Program-made: the position numbers and the translations under genes
Source: Adiantum capillus-veneris
Lineage: Eukaryota > Streptophyta > Polypodiopsida > Polypodiales > Pteridaceae
Assembly (NCBI GenBank): GCA_014529385.2
Contig: CM043959.1
Coordinates: forward strand, 12,135,809-12,199,808
Direction: 5' to 3'
DNA length: 64,000 nt
Shown here: positions 10,625 to 23,402 of the stretch, one piece after another
Layout: every line of letters starts with the position of its first letter
Numbering within the stretch: position 1 is the first letter of the stretch
Notes under the pieces: generated by a model
Seen by the model: only the letters and a program-made list of their open reading frames with translations
Told to the model about the DNA's origin: nothing
Databases searched by the model: none

Positions 10625-10747
10625 CTGCACCATAGCTCCGATTGGTCCGATTGGTGGAGACATAGCATGTTCCGCAAGGGTTCCACCGTTACTTGTACCA
10701 GCTTCATGATCATTAGCGCCTTGGGTTCGAGCACGCTTTGGAGCCAT
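10625..10747 (-). CDS. LTR-encoded leader exon of element A (putative first exon for gag and the extra ORF)
   Basis: Starts with ATG at 10747 and encodes 41 residues beginning MAPKRARTQ and containing HEAGTSNGG. It ends exactly at a codon boundary on a splice donor (GTGCAG then GTTAGT). Element B has a matching 47-codon ORF in both of its LTRs (MAPVKRTR..., REAGTSN, donor GAG then GTAGGT), although the surrounding LTR sequence is not obviously related. The first residues are basic (KRAR), like a possible nuclear targeting stretch. Both downstream acceptors in A (9390 and 8728) are also at codon boundaries, so the leader can join either in frame. This is inference from sequence; no transcript evidence is available. 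Confidence 0.55.
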
Positions 10748-11199
10748 TTTTTTGTACTACACTTATGTTATACACTTAGAACTTTAAATTGGTCAATTTC
10801 TCTAGTAATCTCTTGTTTCCAAAGAGAGTCTGTAATTGAACCCTCGCCAACTCGGATTCACACTTATGTTGTTGTTTTACATCTAATTTCTATACATCAA
10901 ATATTTGCTAATCGTAATTAATCAAAAATTAAATGTGTAAACTATGAGTGAAAGTTTAGGAATACATTACTTTTATGCTTCACATTTCTAATCCAATTCT
11001 AACTTCAATTTCTATACTTCAACTAAATCAATTTTTAGTATTATTCAAAATTCTACTTAATCTAATTGACAATAAAATTGGTGAATGAGAATTTCATCAT
11101 GTATAATAAGAATATGATGAGTTCTCTTATGTATTAACTTTCAATTAACTATGCATAAGTTAATAGTGAAGATGTACTAACTAGAGAGAGTAGGTATAC

Positions 11200-11572
11200 T
11201 TAGAGAGATTAGAGTAAGAGAAAACATATACACACATCTTTTCTAAAGTTAATTGAATCTTACTAATCTAGTAGAGAGATTAGAGTAAGAGATAAACACA
11301 CACACACATAGCTAATTGAATCTTACTAATCTATTAGAGATATTAGAGTAAGAGATAGCACACACACACAGGCTAATTGATTCTACTAATCTATTAGAGA
11401 GATTAGAGTAAGAGATAGCACACACACACACATAGCTAATTGAATCTTACTAATCTATTAGAGAAATTGGAGTAAGAGATAGCACACACACACACATAGC
11501 TAATTGAATCTTACTAATCTATTAGAGAGATTAGAGTAAGAGATAGCACACATACATCATTCCTAAAGTTAA
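11200..11572. repeat. Tandem hairpin repeat in the 5' LTR of A, about 6 units
   Basis: Same 65-70 bp unit as at 3360-3668, with one additional unit. Each carries TCTTACTAATCT and AGATTAGAGTAAGA as imperfect complements, followed by a (CA)n run of changing length. Confidence 0.85.
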
Positions 11573-12361
11573 TTGAATGCTTGATTAATACACACCTTAT
11601 TAGTCCACTAGAGTTTTTGCTCTCTTAGTGGTTTGTGGATGCCTTCTCTCCAAGAGAAGTGGCAGCACTTCGTGAGCACTATAGAGGCAATCTCTATGTC
11701 TAAAGTGTGAGCATGGATGCTCTATTTATAGCAGAAACGAAAACGTCCAACTTTTTTTCTCAAATTTTTTTTTATAAAATATATATATATATATATATTT
11801 ATAAAAAATATTTTTTTTATTTTTTATTTTTATTTTTCCCAAAAAAATCATACCCACGTTTTTGGTACCCTTGTGGTACCCATCAGCTTGACCACTTTGT
11901 CATTATCATTAAAAGATAAGGCCACACAACCCCCCCTCATTAAGATTGGTCAAGACTAGCCTCTCCTTTTCATGTGACAGTGTGTCCCACTTTGTCCCCT
12001 CCTATGTGAGTCCATGTGCCTTCATTTGTCATCCCTGTGTATTCTTTTGTCTTTATAATTATTTTACTTATTTCCTTAATGATAATTTACTTTACATTTT
12101 TAAGTTAAACTTTACAGTCTTATATTAACTTTACAGTAGTAAAAGAAAATTCTACAATTAGAAACTAAGTCTTGCAATAAGTTAATTATTGATTCATATA
12201 GCTAAACATGTCAGAATTTTGTAGCGTAAATTTTAAATTCTAGGTTTTCTTAACCTACGATTCATAATATGAACTGGAATATCTTAAATAATGAGTGATG
12301 GTTAAAAAAAAATTCAAATGCGTAATAGAACTTGTGTGAAATTTGAAAGTAGAGACCTTAC

Positions 12362-13090
12362 ACAATAGAAATTATCAGTGATCGGGGAACTCATTTTCTC
12401 AATGAGGTTATTGAGTATTTGCTTAATGAGTTTACGGTCATCCATAACAAATCAGCTCCCTATCACCCACAAGCAAACGAACAAGTTGAGCATACAAATA
12501 AAATTATCACCCTAGTGCTGACTAAAGTGGTTAGTTCAGGAAGGACATACTAGGAAATGAATCTCCATGCTGCCCTATGGGCTTATTGAGTTTCATTCAA
12601 AACAACTTTAAATGCTACACCCTTTAACCTTGTTTATGGTCTTGATGCCATACTTCCAATAGAATTTCTATTGCCGACATTAAGGGTAGCACCGAATCTT
12701 GAGTGGATTGGACATGAACTGTTAGAAATACTTAAAGATTTAAAAAAGCTAGATGAGCAAAGGCTAACTGTTGTAGTTCATATCTATGCACAAAAGCTGA
12801 AACAAAAATAGTTTTTTGATTCCCACTTAATCACAAAAATCTTCAAGAAAGGGGACTTAGTTTTAGTCTATTCCCTTAACCAACACATTTCCAAGTTTAA
12901 GAAAAAAGGAAATGGACCGTTTATCATTGAAGATGTATCTCCAAGTGGAGCAGTAAAATTGTCCACCCTAGATGGTGAACCAATGGCTAATTGGATTAGT
13001 GGATGTCATTTAAAGAAATACAATTTGCCACTAACCAATGAATTGCTAGAAAGAATTCATGCAGTCAAGCAAAGGAAGATTAAACGCCAG
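12362..13090 (+). pseudogene. Integrase core and C-terminus of element E, resuming after element A
   Basis: Starts inside the core at IEIISDRGTHFLNEV, carries the second catalytic Asp and the SAPYHPQANEQVE region with the Glu, then TPFNLVYGLDAILPIE and the C-terminal module (FKKGDLVLVYS, GPFIIEDVSPSGAVKL, GCHLKKY). The reading frame is kept throughout, with in-frame stops at 12551, about 12586 and about 12809. The first part of the core (first catalytic Asp, about 70 residues) is missing because of the deletion next to element A. The frame does not end after the integrase; see the next entry. Confidence 0.85.
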
Positions 13091-14173
13091 TAGGTTATTG
13101 ATGAAGCCCAAGAGGAAGCTCGGCTTCGGGTACTCAAGTGGAAAGCTTCTCTCAAGAATAAACAAATACCGATTCCCATCAACACTCTGGAAATAGATGA
13201 CCAACAATGGGAATTACCTAAAGATGGAGTTTCAACAGATGATGACTGGTTAGATGGAATGGACTTGCACGTCAAAGTACAGCTCAACAATCATAGCCCC
13301 AATGCTTTGGTCGACAGAGGAGCTAGAGTAAATGTAGTAAGTTATTCCACGTACAAGAAGGCAACAAGTCAAGCATCGACAACAGGAGTAACGACAATTA
13401 AAGGATGCAACAAGAACCCAACTCCAACATTGGGAGTAGTCAACTTGAACGTGATAGTACATGGATGTTCATGTCCTCACCAATTTGTATGCTTACGAGA
13501 TGAACACATGAATGAGACGAAGATTCTTGGAATTCCCTGCATGCAAACATACAAAGTAATACCAGATTGGGATACAAATCAGCTAAAGCTATCACCTAAA
13601 GGAGGGCAACTCATTGTTCCAATTGCACCAAGCAAGGAGGAATGGAAAAGAAGCAATCAATAGACCAAACAACGAAGTAGTCAATCTTCTCCATCCCCTC
13701 AACAATAAAATTCCACAAGTAGCATGCAAGGAGTCAAGCAAATTTGGGTACCAAAAGCACAGCTTAAGGACAAACCGATTCAGATTTGAGTGCCTAAAAC
13801 TTCACCGATAAAACAAAAGAAGGCTCCAAGGGTTAAAACACAGAGATGAGCATCTCCGAACAAGGAACCTAACATGAAAATGGTTTGGAAGAAAAAGGAG
13901 CACTTATCTTTTCCACAAATCGTAAAACCAATCAAGCAATGGCGCGTTAAGTCTCAAAAGACTCCACCACACCATACAATGCCAAGCAAACCAAGCTACC
14001 AATGGCAAGAAAAAGCTAGACAACAGTCAAAAGTGCTACCAACAGTTCAAGCAATCAGTGTGCTAAAGCATCCTAATTGTACAATTAAACAGAGAGCACA
14101 CAAGCTACAAGATTTTCTCTTTGGAAGACATCAGCAACTCAAGACCCAGATCTTGCACAACATATTGGTTTGA
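13091..14173 (+). pseudogene. Retropepsin-like domain and basic tail in frame downstream of the element E integrase
   Basis: A TAG at 13091 is the only interruption between the integrase C-terminus and this region, which stays in the same frame. The sequence ALVDRGARVNVVSYSTYKK (active site D-R-G at 13313-13321, where D-S-G is usual), then GVVNLNVIVHG, ILGIPCMQTYKVIPDWD and GGQLIVPIAP resembles gypsy aspartic proteases, which normally lie before the RT. It is followed, still in the same frame but with several stops, by a Lys/Pro-rich tail containing a WVPK motif (KQIWVPK, about 13745) and running to 14173. Either E encodes an additional protease-like domain after the integrase, or a gag-protease fragment of another element has been fused there. 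The unbroken frame favours the first. Confidence 0.6.
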
Positions 14174-14318
14174 ATTGCATTGATCTTCATAGCATGGTGG
14201 AGCCAACCACAACTATGCATAGACACATTGTTCAACCCATACACACAATCGTCCCGGAGTACACCATCTAGGAGGTGTGGAAGTGCACTAAGTGCTAACT
14301 AATTAAGGGTAATGTTTG

Positions 14319-14341
14319 AAGAGGGAGGAAAAAGTTCCATG
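14319..14341 (+). other. Polypurine tract and LTR start of element E (putative)
   Basis: GAAGAGGGAGGAAAAAG is followed by TTCCA and then TGTTAACGTG. A purine tract followed by TG is the usual start of a 3' LTR. No second LTR copy is in the window, so this cannot be confirmed here. Confidence 0.45.
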
Positions 14342-16395
14342 TTAACGTGTGATTTTCTTCAAAATTATCTAATAATGCCCTTATAATTCATCATCAAGGG
14401 AAAATTCATTGATAGTATCTTCCTAATGAGGCTTAAAAATAGAAAAATCTAGCAAAAAACAATAAAACTATGTTTTTCAATGGATTCTCTTCATTATTCG
14501 ATTTTCACTTTACTTTTTTTGAGCATTTTGCTATTTTCTTTGAATTTTCAACTAAACAGGTCAAAAATTAATAATAAATAGCAGGGAAGCTCCCATGGAA
14601 AAATGGATGACATGACGGTGATAAAAAAGACAAGGCAGAAAAGCACAAAAAATTTCAATGAAATCAAAAGATGGAAGCAGGAAGCCTAAATTAGGTGGCC
14701 AGGCCTACTTTTGCAAAATTCTTGCAGAATGAGCTACAAGACTCCGATCAGGGAAATTTTTGAGTCTAACATAGATTTCACGGCCTAGTAGGATTAACAG
14801 GGGAACCTGGGGAAAAATTTGTTCGGGAAGTCTGGGTATGGATATCCAAGGTAGGCTAAAACCACCTCATTTCCACTTGCAGCCTTTGCAGAGAGAGATT
14901 TCAACCTCTTTCGCGCGGCTTTTTCGGAGCCCACAGTTGACCATTTTCAGCACCGTCTCACATGATAGATGAGGGGTAAGGTCTTTAATCGTCAATGATC
15001 CATTTCGTACGGCCGGTAGCTAGTCTAAAGCCCTAGAAAAAACCCTAGAAACCGAGCAGTGCACGAAGACCTTCGACCAAAATTTGACCATAGCGGCCTG
15101 TCAGCTCGACCAAATCAGATGGGATTTGAACCATAGTATGCCCTAACATAATAGAACCTTTGTATATCATCAGTTGACCATTCGGCAGAGGTCGAGGGGG
15201 TCCGAGTAAAAAAGCTAGGTTTTTGGCAAATGCCATAATTCCGATCTAACTCCACAGATAGCTTGCCTACGAGGTTCATATACAATGTATATGATTGATT
15301 TGGTGAAATCAATCGAGCAAAGCCCTCGAAAAGCAGAAAATGGCTCGAAGGCTACAAAGCGTCATATTCAACATACGGGGTCAAACTGACTCCAAATGAG
15401 CCAGAATAGACAGCTTGCTTCACGACTATATTCTGGACAAGTCCGAAGCCTCAAAGTTGACTGACCAACCCAACAGGCAGTGTAGTCACAAAAAATGGTG
15501 ATTTCAGAGTCGAAAAAGCACAAAGTGATGCCGGCATAACCAAACTTGAACAAATTCAATTTATGACTTGTTTTAGGTGTACAGAATATGTCTAGGTCAA
15601 AAGTTGTAAGTTTTGCAAAGAATTTTTCACTGTAGTAAATAATCACGATTGTAAATTGTCACATTTCCTCACCTATCATGTGTACACACCTATTACATGC
15701 CAAAAATAAAGTATGAGCCAAAATTAGCACCCATCACTTGGAAAATTGTCAAAAAACACAAAGAAGTCTTTGCAAGCTAATTTTTGGGTTATGGACAACA
15801 TTTCTTGATCCAGATCACCTTATATCTCATATACAGGGTCTATATAATGCCTAGAACCTGTTCGTACAAAAAAAGTTAATTTTGGAAGAAAAGTTAATAA
15901 TTGTGATTATTTACTTTCTAGCCAAAATTGGAAAGTTTGGATGTTTTGCCATCATACATCCAAAGTACATGATGTGTTAAGCCCACTAGCCAAGTTTGAA
16001 CCAATTTGGAGCTCAAAACCTCAAGTTTTCTTTATATCTATTGTTTCAGAGACGTAAAGCCAAAATCTGGTACCATTTTCACCCTATGCATCCAAATGAG
16101 CCCATATTTCACTTAGAGTATGTATTTGGTATATACTTCAAGCCTATGAAGTCAAGTCTGGCAAAAGTTGAAAAAATTGCTCAGCTGTAAATAATCACGA
16201 TTATTTACTTTGGTTGCAAAAATTTGTTTTGACTTTACAGTTCTGTTCCTTACATGGTTTTATGCATCTATGCTTGTTTAGAAATTGATTCGAAGAAAAT
16301 TGGACCAAAATTGTCATCATTTCAACCTAAAGGACATTTCAGAGAAAATTTCGACAAATCTGCTAACTTTGCACTCTATTCACTGAACAAGAGTC
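14340..16395. other. Non-coding stretch, probable LTR of E and leader of F
   Basis: No ORF with recognisable similarity. The first part probably is the 3' LTR of E; the later part looks like the untranslated leader of the F ORF. A short near-palindrome of the type TAAATAATCACGATTATTTA occurs as a half or full copy near 15637, 15892 and 16186, and a related half copy lies near 20852. No second LTR was found to fix the boundaries. Confidence 0.4.
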
Positions 16396-18055
16396 ATGCA
16401 AGCAGCAAAGCGGTCCAAGAAGAAGCTCAACCAAAAGGAGAAGTTGCAGGAATTGCCCGCTTATCAACTAGACCCTGATTCAGTCAAAGCATCCAAGGCA
16501 GCATACCTCTCCAGAGAACAGCTAGAAGAGCATCACAATACAGTCTTCACCGAAAGATTCAAGAGTGAAGAGGGGCATCAGGTGGAGTTGCAACTCCTAC
16601 CTAAAGAAATTTATGATGTTGCCGTGAAGCTTGAGACCAAAGAAGCGAACCGCAGGCTTGGACTCAGAGACTTCTAGGAGCAGGAACCTTGCAGAGTGGA
16701 TTTTCAAAAAGCTTACGAGCTTCTATCCACAATTAAAGAAGATGGAACCGCACAGATATCTGACACTCAGGGAAACAAGGTCGAATTGGTCATAACTAAA
16801 GATAGAGTGGTAGAAGCACCTAGACTGCCTACAGAGGGAATGACCATGAGAGCAAGGGACACGAAAACAACAGGGACTTTTACGAAAGAGACCACCGTGG
16901 CTACCTTTGCAAATTTGATTCACAAACAGGTGAAAGAGCCAGCCAAATTATACCATGAGCACTTACATTTTTTGGCAAAAAGGCCACCAAGGTACACCAT
17001 ACCGTATCACGCGGTTGCCACCACATTTACCCAGGTTCTCCAATCAACAACCAGGCAACCAGTGGACCACGCTCCGTATGTCCTGACCACCTTGAAGGGC
17101 ACCAAGAAAGAAGGCAAAATCACTTACTTGGGTGCGCAAGAAGTCTTGACGAGGATAGCATACCATGCCATCGGCATGGATGACAATCTACCACCTGCAC
17201 TTGACCAAAACACTTGGATATTGGCAACACAACCATCTCCGAGAGCTACAAGGTTGGCAAAAAGATCTTATAAATCCGATGAAGAATCAGCTGGGGACAG
17301 CTCGCCGAAAAGGCACAACCGCGAGAGCTTTGATAACGAGGAGAAGAGAGCGAGAAGAGAAGAAATGAAGATAAAAGTTGTGGCCACCCATCAAGCGCAG
17401 AAACAAGCTCTTTTTGAAAGAGAAAAACACATCTACCAGCACAACCAACAAGCACAAGGGAAGGACCCAGAGAACTGGGTGTTGAGTGGACTTAAAGGCC
17501 CAAGAATGAAGCATCGCACAAGAAAAGAGCCTGAAGACCCCATAGAGACTTTGGAGAAAATGTACCAAGAAGCCAAAGCCCTCAAGCTAAAAGAAGCCAA
17601 AGAAGCGGCTAGAAAAGCCAAAGAGGCAGAGGAACAGAGACGAGCAAAGAAACGGCAAGAAAAGAAGCCCAAGAACAAAGCTATGAGTATTCCAGACCCA
17701 CCTCACCGCCTACAGAACAACATGACCATCCCATGCCAAGCCCACCACCATCACCTGAAGAATAGAAAGCCAAAGAATCTGAGTCCACCAAAGAAACGAA
17801 ATCTCCACAAGAGGCTGACCAGTAAGAGAAACAAAAAGATAAAGAAGAAGAGCCAGAACAAGAGGCTACCACTGCACAAGAGGCCACTACTACACAAGAG
17901 CAGCAACAACATAAAGAACTTGAGCTAGAGAAGGAAGTGAGCCCTGCATCTGAAGAGACTACAGAGTTTGGGCTAGCACCCTCTACTTCCACACAGCAAG
18001 AAACAATTGGGGCATCCACAAGGCCTCATGATGACAAAGAAAAAGACCAACCCTC

Positions 18056-18273
18056 CCCGGGGAGGTCACTTATCAAAAGCTTCCTATGTCACGTGCGTTC
18101 AAGAGGTTATTAATAATACCTCAATATACATACTATATTTACACTACGTGCCTATTTAAAAAACCCCCACCCCCCTCTGTATGTATACATTTTGATACAT
18201 TTTGATCTTTTAATAATCCTCTCCGGTTAACTCACGTGATAGCATACACATTCTAAAAAGTGACCGCCCCGGG
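18056..18273. mobile_element. 218-bp MITE with 16-bp inverted repeats and 8-bp target duplication (hAT-like)
   Basis: Ends are CCCGGGGAGGTCACTT and, on the other strand, CCCGGGGCGGTCACTT (15 of 16 match). It is flanked by direct repeats CAACCCTC at 18048-18055 and 18274-18281. An 8-bp duplication is typical of hAT elements. Reading the surrounding ORF without the element and one duplication gives an uninterrupted Ser/Thr/Gln-rich stretch, so this is a genuine insertion into F. It has no coding capacity, and the interior is AT-rich. Confidence 0.82.
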
Positions 18274-18760
18274 CAACCCTCTACCTCTACACAAGAAGAA
18301 CCAGCAGCTATGACACAACAGAAAGACACACATGAGGCTGCAGGCACATTCACTTAGCTGGCAAGACAGGAGGATTGGCAGTCAAATGAGGAGGTCATAT
18401 TGCAAGTAAACAAATATGCAAGGAAGATGCAAGATATGATGGAGAGACTCCGATCAGCAGTACTTAGCCGTAGTACCAAGGCTAAAGAGCTCAAGATAGT
18501 GATTGAGGCTCTCCAAGGAGACTTAGAAGACAGGATGACTGTCATCACTGATCTTCAGAGATAAGTGCAGGAGATGAAAGAAAAAGTTGAACAACATTAG
18601 CTAGCTAGAGATAGAAAATAGACAGAAATGGAGGAGTTAGGTGATCTACTCACCAAGTTATCCGATGCTTGCAAAGCAAAAGCAAGCAGCTACTGACAGA
18701 AGTTACAAATGAACTTCTTACTATCCCTGTCAACTCAGAAAATTCAAGTGCAATTGGATA

Positions 18761-18916
18761 TTGCAAATGCCTCTTTATAGTACTCTGAACAGCAAATCAA
18801 TGATCAGGAAATCTTGTTACGGCAAATGCCTCTTTATATTGCAAATGCCTCTTTATAGTACTTTGAACAGTAAATCAATGATCAGGAAATCTTGTTACGA
18901 TAAATAAGAGAAAATC
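18761..18916 (+). repeat. In-frame 78-bp tandem duplication in the F coiled coil
   Basis: Two units starting TTGCAAATGCCTCTTTATAG at 18761 and 18839 differ at only a few bases. The period of 78 (26 codons) preserves frame and would extend the coiled coil. Confidence 0.8.
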
Positions 18917-20240
18917 CAGTTGTGGCCTCGATCAAAGGGACTGATGAAGTATACAAGACACTAGAAAAGAATAAGAAGGACCTTGAGTTAGAATTAAAGC
19001 TCAAACAATCACAACACAAGGACCTAGCTTAGATGCAGGTCCAGAGAGAAGAAGAGCTCCTTAAAGAAAAAGATGAGCTCAAGAGAGTTAACCAGCTTCT
19101 GAGGGAAGGAAGGCCAGATACGCAGGAAGAGGCAAGCAATTTAGAGCCACCGTAGATAGACATACCCTTGGTCTCATTTGCTAAGTTGGAAACACAATCC
19201 ACGGCAGAGTTGAGTGGTGAATAGGATTTTTAGATTAACATCACAGATGCAAACATAGTGCCTATGGTCCAGCTATCAAAAACTGAGGTGGACACACTGA
19301 AAGAGAAGATCACCCAAGAGGTGGATGAGCAGTGGAAATCTGCAATGGATTGGAAGTTGAGAGTTCTACACTCTGTCAGCATCACTCAACATCACTCAAC
19401 TCACTCTCAATCCCTACCATACCCTCTCATAAAAGTGAAGCTACTACAGGTAAAGGACAGGGTCTACAAAGACATGCAAGAAGATGGCACAGACAAAGAC
19501 CACCCAAATTGGAGGTTGAGCTAGTTGAACAAGAATCTGATATATCTGATTCTGTTCACAAGAGCACCTACAGCTCTGCAAAGAGATTCCACATTTTGTC
19601 ATGTACCCAGAGTAAGGACATGGCAAGAGCATGAGGCACTGACAAAGAAGCGTCCAACTTGGATGAACTACCCCAGACTTCCAGCTCCAGAGAGAGGACA
19701 AGCAAAAGAGGAATACATGGTGAAAACCCTATCGGGCGCCATGTCTTTCTTCAAGAGTCTACCGGATCTCTCTTGCGCAATGCTATTTAAAATCTTCAGA
19801 ATGTTGCTCAGATGCATCCAAGCTTTTAATGAGCCTGAGCAAGCAGGATCCCCATGGATGTCATTTTTAGAAGGTAACAAAGGCTTGTGCTATGATTTGA
19901 GTAGGGGGAAACCTTCAAAAGAAGTCCTTTACGGCTTCTATGCTAGATGTATGTTTTCACCATCAAGCAATATGTTGTCATTTGAGGAAGCTTTCTACAC
20001 TGGATTCTTCACTTGGCGAATGAAGATCTTTGCACTTGTGACCAACAACCTCACATCCAGATGTGTAGGCTACTCATCGGTAGAGCTGAAGAACAGAGTG
20101 ACCATGCAATTTCTTCAAGTGCGACACAAAGAAAGAAAAATCAGATACCAGAAGGCACTCAATGCGCTTAAAAACCGCCTCGCCAGTCTCGTCAACCCGA
20201 AGACTATTTCAACCCATAAATCTATGTCGAGGGACAACAC

Positions 20241-20258
20241 AGGCGAGGAGGGGGGGAA
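20241..20258 (+). other. Polypurine tract at the end of F
   Basis: AGGCGAGGAGGGGGGGAA directly precedes an LTR-like TGTTAGCAG start. It lies inside the F reading frame (residues GEEGGN), so F belongs to an LTR retrotransposon and its ORF overlaps the plus-strand primer. Confidence 0.65.
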
Positions 20259-20702
20259 TGTTAGCAGTAAGCTAACACGAATACCATTTTTTGGAGTTAT
20301 CTTTGTAAAACATTTATTATTTTGATAAATTGGGAATATTATTTTGATAAATTGAGAATATTGTAACTCCTATTTTCTCGGATAAACTTTGTATATAATG
20401 AGCCGGGGCTACAAGCTTCTAGATTGTATCAGCCAATCATTTCCCAGCTTTGGTAGAACTCGAGATTATTAGTTTTGACCACCCAAAAACCTTGGCTAAG
20501 GTATAAAAGACAATTTTTGTAAGGTTTTTATAAGTTTTTGGATAATGAAATACACAGCGTGAGCTAATGGCCCTCACTCCTCTCCTTCTCGCGCTTCCTA
20601 CTCCCTCCCCGGTTGTCACATTGCAGTCGCGTTTGTTGCATAGCAACCGCAGGTAAGAGCTCTACGCATTGATGTAAGCAGTTCATAGTAATTTGTAGCT
20701 TT
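20259..20702 (+). repeat. LTR-like sequence following F
   Basis: Starts TGTTAGCAGTAAGCTAACACG, an inverted repeat around AGTAA. It contains TATA-like boxes (TATATAATG at 20392, TATAAAAGA at 20502) and a good splice donor (CCGCAG then GTAAGAGC near 20652). A primer-binding-site-like motif starts at 20703. The exact 3' boundary is unclear because no CA end lies next to that motif, and there is no second copy in the window. Confidence 0.55.
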
Positions 20703-20721
20703 TGGCGTCGCTGACCCGCGG
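20703..20721 (+). other. Possible primer binding site after the F LTR
   Basis: TGGCGTCGCTGACCCGCGG has the TGGCG start and GC-rich character of primer binding sites in Tat/Athila-type elements. It lies downstream of an LTR that itself follows a polypurine tract. This would imply a head-to-tail arrangement sharing one LTR. Confidence 0.4.

Positions 20722-23402
<2,681 letters not shown>

Larger units (their letters stand above)
3187..12362 (-). mobile_element. Element A: chromodomain Ty3/gypsy retrotransposon (chromovirus), 3' LTR truncated
   Basis: Read on the - strand: 5' LTR (12362-9539), primer binding site (9537-9525), extra ORF, gag, protease, RT, RNase H, integrase, chromodomain, polypurine tract GTTGGGGAGAT (about 4475-4463), then a truncated 3' LTR (4462-3187). 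The LTRs begin with TGTAAGGTCTCTA on the coding strand and end in CTCACA at the 5' copy. The 3' LTR lacks about 1.5 kb at its far end, and the host element E lacks integrase sequence at the same point, so one deletion removed both. No target duplication can therefore be checked. Confidence 0.88.
9539..12362 (-). repeat. 5' LTR of element A, about 2.8 kb
   Basis: Bounded by TGTAAGGTCTCTA (coding strand, at 12362) and ...GGACCTCACA at 9539, with the primer binding site next to it. Only the outer 1.34 kb has a partner in the truncated 3' LTR. Notable contents on the coding strand are a hairpin tandem repeat, an AT-rich tract near 11770-11830, the leader ORF at 10747-10625 with a splice donor, and a two-unit tandem repeat at about 10210-10390. 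The last 11 bases GGGACCTCACA resemble the end of the element B LTR, although the LTRs otherwise differ greatly. Confidence 0.85.
1650..14339 (+). mobile_element. Element E: Tat/Athila-like Ty3/gypsy retrotransposon remnant, split by chromovirus A
   Basis: Pol sequence of one + strand gypsy element lies on both sides of a - strand chromovirus: reverse transcriptase and the integrase zinc finger at 1690-3138, integrase core and C-terminus at 12362-13090. The 5' part is replaced by CACTA-1 or lies outside the window. RNase H is deleted at about 2657, and roughly 70 residues of the integrase core are missing at the junction with element A. A polypurine run (GAAGAGGGAGGAAAAAG, 14319-14335) followed by TGTTAACG at 14340 looks like the 3' end of the internal region. 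The RT carries YMDD, which is common in Tat/Athila lineages. Confidence 0.8.
16396..20325 (+). pseudogene. F: decayed long coiled-coil ORF, retroelement-associated, function unknown
   Basis: One reading frame can be followed for about 3.9 kb with interruptions. It starts MQAAKRSKKK at 16396 and passes a TAG at 16675. An N-terminal globular part (VDFQKAYELLSTI, HLHFLAKRPPRYTIPYHA, about 16696-17230) is followed by a Lys/Glu-rich coiled coil (about 17340-17680). After a frameshift near 17680 comes a Pro/Glu/Thr-rich segment, broken by a 218-bp insertion. A second long coiled coil (18358-19140, several stops) follows, then a C-terminal domain (19525-20240; SFFKSLPDLSCAMLFKIFR, FTWRMKIFALVTNNL). 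The frame runs through a polypurine tract into the LTR at 20259. I do not recognise the family; it could be a structural gag-like or extra protein of a gypsy element. Confidence 0.6.
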
